Shown: piece by piece, positions 5,525 through 7,872 of the stretch
Position numbering within the stretch: the stretch's first letter is position 1
How the letters are laid out: every line of letters begins with the position of its first letter
From: Gulosibacter sediminis
GTDB lineage: Bacteria; Actinomycetota; Actinomycetes; Actinomycetales; Microbacteriaceae
NCBI RefSeq assembly: GCF_014904065.1
Contig: NZ_JACXJG010000005.1
Coordinates: 254,557-262,428, forward strand
Direction of reading: 5' to 3'
Length of the DNA stretch: 7,872 bases
Position numbers and translations under genes: made by a program
Notes under the pieces: generated by a model
The model's input: only the letters and a program-made list of their open reading frames with translations
Told to the model about the DNA's origin: nothing
The model's database searches: none

Positions 5525-5749
5525 TCAGGACTCACTGTTGTCGCTCGCGGTGTCGGCGAAGAGGGCGAGGAACTTCTCGCGCGGGATCACGATGCGCCGC
5601 CCGAGCTTCACATACGGGATCGTGCCCTCGTTGATGCTCGTGGTGATCGTGCGCGGATCAACCCCGAGCGCTTCGGCGGCTTCTTTGCGGGTGATGACCA
5701 GGCTGCGCCGCTTGCGGAGGTCGTCCATGTCCAGGGTGCTCTGCCGCAT
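5525..5749 (-). CDS. xis: Excisionase-like winged helix DNA-binding protein
   Basis: This 74-aa protein carries a MerR-type winged helix of the excisionase/helix_turn_helix_17 kind: VITRKEAAEALGVDPRTITT (18-37) is the turn helix and EGTIPYVKLGRRIVIPREKF (41-60) is the wing and following helix. Such proteins bind near attachment sites and turn the integrase from integration to excision, or act as small repressors. The ATG at 5749 is preferred because the promoter at 5796-5824 lies inside any longer reading of the frame; GGACGG lies about 10 bases upstream. A second ATG at 5728 is possible. It is divergent from the Xre regulator and integrase, the usual layout of an integration control module. 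The role in excision is inferred from context. Confidence 0.75.
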   Translation of the reverse strand: MRQSTLDMDDLRKRRSLVITRKEAAEALGVDPRTITTSINEGTIPYVKLGRRIVIPREKFLALFADTASDNSES

Positions 5750-5795
5750 GAGGTCACCGTCCGATCCAATACAGGGAGATTGAGGGGTGCCTACC

Positions 5796-5824
5796 ACGGT
5801 AGAAGCCAAACCTTGCTGTGTCAA
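5796..5824 (-). promoter_or_regulatory. Promoter of the excisionase-like gene
   Basis: On the minus strand a perfect TTGACA (5819-5824) is followed after 17 bp by TACCGT (5796-5801). Transcription would start near 5789, giving a leader of about 40 nt before the ATG at 5749. This is the best consensus promoter in the window. Confidence 0.65.
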
Positions 5825-5841
5825 GTACAACCATGTATGTT
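5813..5841 (+). promoter_or_regulatory. Promoter of the Xre-integrase operon, overlapping the xis promoter
   Basis: TTGCTG (5813-5818), a 17-bp spacer, then TATGTT (5836-5841). The expected start is at 5848, the A of the ATG, which implies a leaderless message. The -35 of the divergent promoter lies inside its spacer. An imperfect palindrome, ACAACCATGTATGT (5827-5840, 10 of 14 positions symmetric), overlaps the -10 and is a candidate operator for the Xre protein. Confidence 0.5.
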
Positions 5842-5847
5842 CTTAGT

Positions 5848-6441
5848 ATGGAAACAGAGAGGGTGCGGGGCAACCCGCCAGGACACACCAACCAGTACGT
5901 CGCCGTAAACATCCGTGCGGCTCGTCAAGCGATCGGCATGGACTTGCGCACCATGTCGAAGCTGCTGACCGACGCGGGGCGAAAACTCTCCCCATCGGGG
6001 ATCAGCAAGCTCGAAGCCGGGGATCGCCGCGTGGACGTGGACGACCTCACCGTGATCGCCTACCTGCTGCGCACCACCCCGGCCGCGCTCCTCACCCCGC
6101 CCGAAGCAGCAAGCGGCGTGACGGGGGTGCCTGGTGAGTATCTGACGGAAGAGATCGAGAAGTGGATGCAGGGCTGGCTCACGCTCACCCCGGAGGGGCT
6201 GCTGACCTATTGGCAGCAGGAATGGTTCGCCTGCCAGAACCGCATCCAGTATTACGAGTCCTCCCTCAGCATCCCCGGCAGCGACCAGCTCCCCAGCACC
6301 GAGACCTATATGCAGCGTCTCGCGGAGCAGCGGGAACGTGCACGGTTCATCCGGGTGCGAGGCGAGCAGATCGACCCGAGCGGGCGCGTATTCAGCGGCC
6401 CTGACTTCCTCGACCGCCTCGCCCCAGGCGGCACTGAGTAG
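5848..6441 (+). CDS. Xre-family transcriptional regulator
   Basis: This 197-aa protein has an N-terminal Xre/Cro-type helix-turn-helix at about residues 16-82: NIRAARQAIGMDLRTMSKLL, then SPSGISKLEAGDRRVDVDDL and AYLLRTTPAALL. This pattern is common in actinobacterial phages and integrative elements, where such proteins repress the divergent excision genes and control the integrase. The C-terminal part (95-197) is helical and rich in W, Q and Y (EEIEKWMQGW, YWQQEWFACQNRIQYY), perhaps for dimer formation or ligand sensing; I do not recognise it. The ATG at 5848 is chosen because a -10 lies six bases before it and there is no ribosome site for either the GTG at 5818 or the ATG at 5833. The integrase follows 49 bp downstream and is probably in the same operon. 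Confidence 0.82.
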   Translation: METERVRGNPPGHTNQYVAVNIRAARQAIGMDLRTMSKLLTDAGRKLSPSGISKLEAGDRRVDVDDLTVIAYLLRTTPAALLTPPEAASGVTGVPGEYLTEEIEKWMQGWLTLTPEGLLTYWQQEWFACQNRIQYYESSLSIPGSDQLPSTETYMQRLAEQRERARFIRVRGEQIDPSGRVFSGPDFLDRLAPGGTE

Positions 6442-6490
6442 TCCGCGCACACCCCAGCGAAACCGCTCACCCAGCAGAAGGGATTAGGCA

Positions 6491-7774
6491 ATGGCACGAA
6501 AGGCCGCAGCCGCCGGGCACGACCCCGGCGCAGACCCCGCAGGCGAGGGGGTGAAACCGGCGCGACGCTCCCGCTCTCGGCAGCCCGGCTCGATCCAGGG
6601 TTACGACACCGATAAGGGCAAGCGGTGGCGGTTCCAGATCTACGTCCTGAAAGACCCCGAGTACCCCGAGATGGGGATGCGGCGTCTCACCCGTTCCGGG
6701 TTCACCAGCACCGACGAGGCCAACGATGCCTTGCAGGAGGCGTTGAAGCAGCGCAAGCAGAACGAGAAGTTCGGCAGCAAAGTTCCCTCCCTCGGCGTCT
6801 ACGCCGACGAGTGGGCAGCGGGGCTGAAGCTCGCGGCATCCACGATCAAGGGGTACAAGAAGATCATACGCAACCACATCAAGCCGCAGCTCGGCATGAT
6901 CCGGCTCGATAAACTTACCGCGACCAGGATCGCCCGCCACTACCGAGACTTGGAGAAGTCGGGCCGTAAAGACACATACGGCAAGGGCAAGCCGCTGTCG
7001 GCAAACAGCGTCCGTAAGGTGCACGTCGTGCTCGGCGCGATCCTCGACGCCGCGATCGACGACGGGCACGTGACAGTGAACCCGGCGAAGAAGAAGCGTA
7101 CCGTGAAAGCTCCGACCACGAGCGAGGTGCGGGCGCAAAAGCCCGAAATCGTCACCTGGACAGCCGTGCAGCTCGTCCTGTTCCTCACCTGGAACGAGGA
7201 CGAGCTGAAAGACGAGCTGTTCCCCATGTGGCGACTCATCGCGTACACGGGCATGCGCCGAAGTGAAGCCCTCGCCTTGAAGTGGAGCGACCTCAGCACC
7301 AAGGCAATGCGGGTCAGCATCCGCCGCGCGGTCGATACCGACGACTGGACGAAGACCAAGCCCCCGAAGACCGGCCACGCTCGGGTGATCGACGTAGACG
7401 AGGACACCCTGAAAGTGCTCGCCTCCTACAAGGTCGCCCGCGCGGAACTCTCGTTCACGCTCGCCAAGGCCGACGCCTACATCTTCGGCGACGACGATGG
7501 GAAGCTGCGCTCACCCGATGCGATGACCAGCCGATGGGATCGCCGCATGAACTGGCTCACCAAGAAGTACGACACCATGCACCGGGTCACGATCAAGGGC
7601 CTGCGTCACACGCACGCGACCCTGCTGCTCGAACTCGGCGAGCATCCCAAGGTCGTCCAGGAGCGCTTGGGTCACTCAACGATCACCACGACGATGAACA
7701 TCTACTCCCACGTCACCCCGACCATGCAACGGTCGGCCGTGACCCGCTTCGCCGCCCACCTCGGCAAGGCTTAG
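6491..7774 (+). CDS. int: Tyrosine site-specific recombinase (phage/ICE-type integrase)
   Basis: This 427-aa protein has the full three-part build of lambda-type integrases. A basic N-terminus precedes an arm-binding domain (about 33-92, GSIQGYDTDKGKRWRFQIY onward), then a SAM-like core-binding domain (98-190, SLGVYADEWAAG, STIKGYKKIIRNHIKPQLG), then the catalytic domain (220-420). Catalytic residues are R256 (TGMRRSEALALKW), K293 (PPKTGHARVI), R372 (KGLRHTHATLL), H395 (ERLGHS) and the nucleophile Y405 (NIYSHV). The usual first histidine of the HxxR box is lysine here (K369). AGAAGGG lies nine bases before the ATG. The stop codon is part of a TAGCACTT repeat, so the attachment region begins right at the gene end, as in many elements where int sits next to attP. 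It should integrate and, with the excisionase, excise the element. Confidence 0.94.
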   Translation: MARKAAAAGHDPGADPAGEGVKPARRSRSRQPGSIQGYDTDKGKRWRFQIYVLKDPEYPEMGMRRLTRSGFTSTDEANDALQEALKQRKQNEKFGSKVPSLGVYADEWAAGLKLAASTIKGYKKIIRNHIKPQLGMIRLDKLTATRIARHYRDLEKSGRKDTYGKGKPLSANSVRKVHVVLGAILDAAIDDGHVTVNPAKKKRTVKAPTTSEVRAQKPEIVTWTAVQLVLFLTWNEDELKDELFPMWRLIAYTGMRRSEALALKWSDLSTKAMRVSIRRAVDTDDWTKTKPPKTGHARVIDVDEDTLKVLASYKVARAELSFTLAKADAYIFGDDDGKLRSPDAMTSRWDRRMNWLTKKYDTMHRVTIKGLRHTHATLLLELGEHPKVVQERLGHSTITTTMNIYSHVTPTMQRSAVTRFAAHLGKA

Positions 7775-7794
7775 CACTTTTTCTAGCACTTCCG
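7771..7794. repeat. Tandem TAGCACTT repeats, putative integrase arm-type sites (right pair)
   Basis: TAGCACTT at 7772-7779 and 7784-7791, again 12 bp apart and in the same orientation as the left pair at 108-127. The first copy supplies the TAG stop of int. The matching period at both window ends argues for a shared DNA-binding protein, most simply the integrase. Confidence 0.55.
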
Positions 7795-7863
7795 ACGCGA
7801 AAGACCCCCAACCCGGAGAACTAAATCCCAGGTCAGGGGCCATTTCATTCGCGTGCGCGAGGG
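7795..7863. other. Non-coding attachment-region candidate past int, with right copy of the end repeat
   Basis: No gene is seen here. AAATCCCAGGTCAGGGGCC (7820-7839) is a plausible core, because a crossover site is expected between the arm repeats and the element boundary, but no direct repeat of it was found at positions 1-106. Positions 7847-7863 (ATTCGCGTGCGCGAGGG) form the right partner of the imperfect inverted repeat at 1-16. Confidence 0.35.
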
Positions 7864-7872
7864 GGGACTTGA

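Noticed and set aside
5821..6450. 209-codon open frame on the minus strand over the Xre gene
   Set aside because: Antisense shadow of a gene with a clear helix-turn-helix; low-complexity composition, no domain.
6467..7378. 303-codon open frame on the minus strand over the integrase
   Set aside because: It is antisense to a complete, motif-verified integrase, has no recognisable domain and is the expected by-product of high-GC codon bias.
7820..7839. tRNA 3' end as the integration target in the right non-coding end
   Set aside because: No cloverleaf arms or T-loop consensus could be traced in 7775-7872.

Overview
The window is high-GC DNA with actinobacterial gene families, codon use and promoters, most likely from the order Micrococcales (Microbacteriaceae-like). 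That placement is inferred from composition and protein style, not from a marker gene. No rRNA, tRNA, CRISPR array or complete transposase was seen.

Layout, left to right. Positions 1-251 carry no gene but hold a DnaA-box-like 9-mer, a pair of TAGCACTT repeats and a hairpin at the end of nhaA. Positions 252-2191 (minus strand) encode an NhaA Na+/H+ antiporter behind an unrecognised 161-aa protein. A 274-bp divergent intergenic region follows, and both gene leaders in it carry the same 15-nt hairpin element. Positions 2466-3695 (plus) hold a chimera: the first half of a Trk/Ktr K+ channel subunit, fused in frame to what looks like the C-terminal end of a conjugative relaxase. A LysE/RhtB-type exporter (3731-4372, plus) comes next. 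On the minus strand are a Fic-domain protein (4401-5189) and its small VbhA-like antitoxin (5211-5411). A typical integration module closes the window: an excisionase-like winged helix protein (minus), a divergent Xre-family regulator (plus) and a tyrosine integrase (plus, ending at 7774). The integrase stop codon lies inside a second pair of TAGCACTT repeats.

Taken together this looks like an integrative or mobilizable element. The integrase, excisionase and Xre regulator would control integration and excision. The Fic/VbhA pair would act as an addiction or interbacterial module. The relaxase remnant points to a past conjugative element. The cargo is ion homeostasis (Na+ efflux, and a broken K+ uptake gene) plus a small-molecule exporter. 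The window ends form an imperfect inverted repeat, and the repeat pairs flank the ends, so the window may be a linearised circle whose attP site spans its ends. This is inference.

The points most worth following up are: the non-canonical Fic motif (HPFRDVNTR) together with an antitoxin whose inhibitory motif looks degenerate; a similar C-terminal tail (GP[ST]LGL) on the Fic protein and on the relaxase remnant; and the paired leader element upstream of the Na+ and K+ transport genes, which shows a compensatory base-pair difference between copies.
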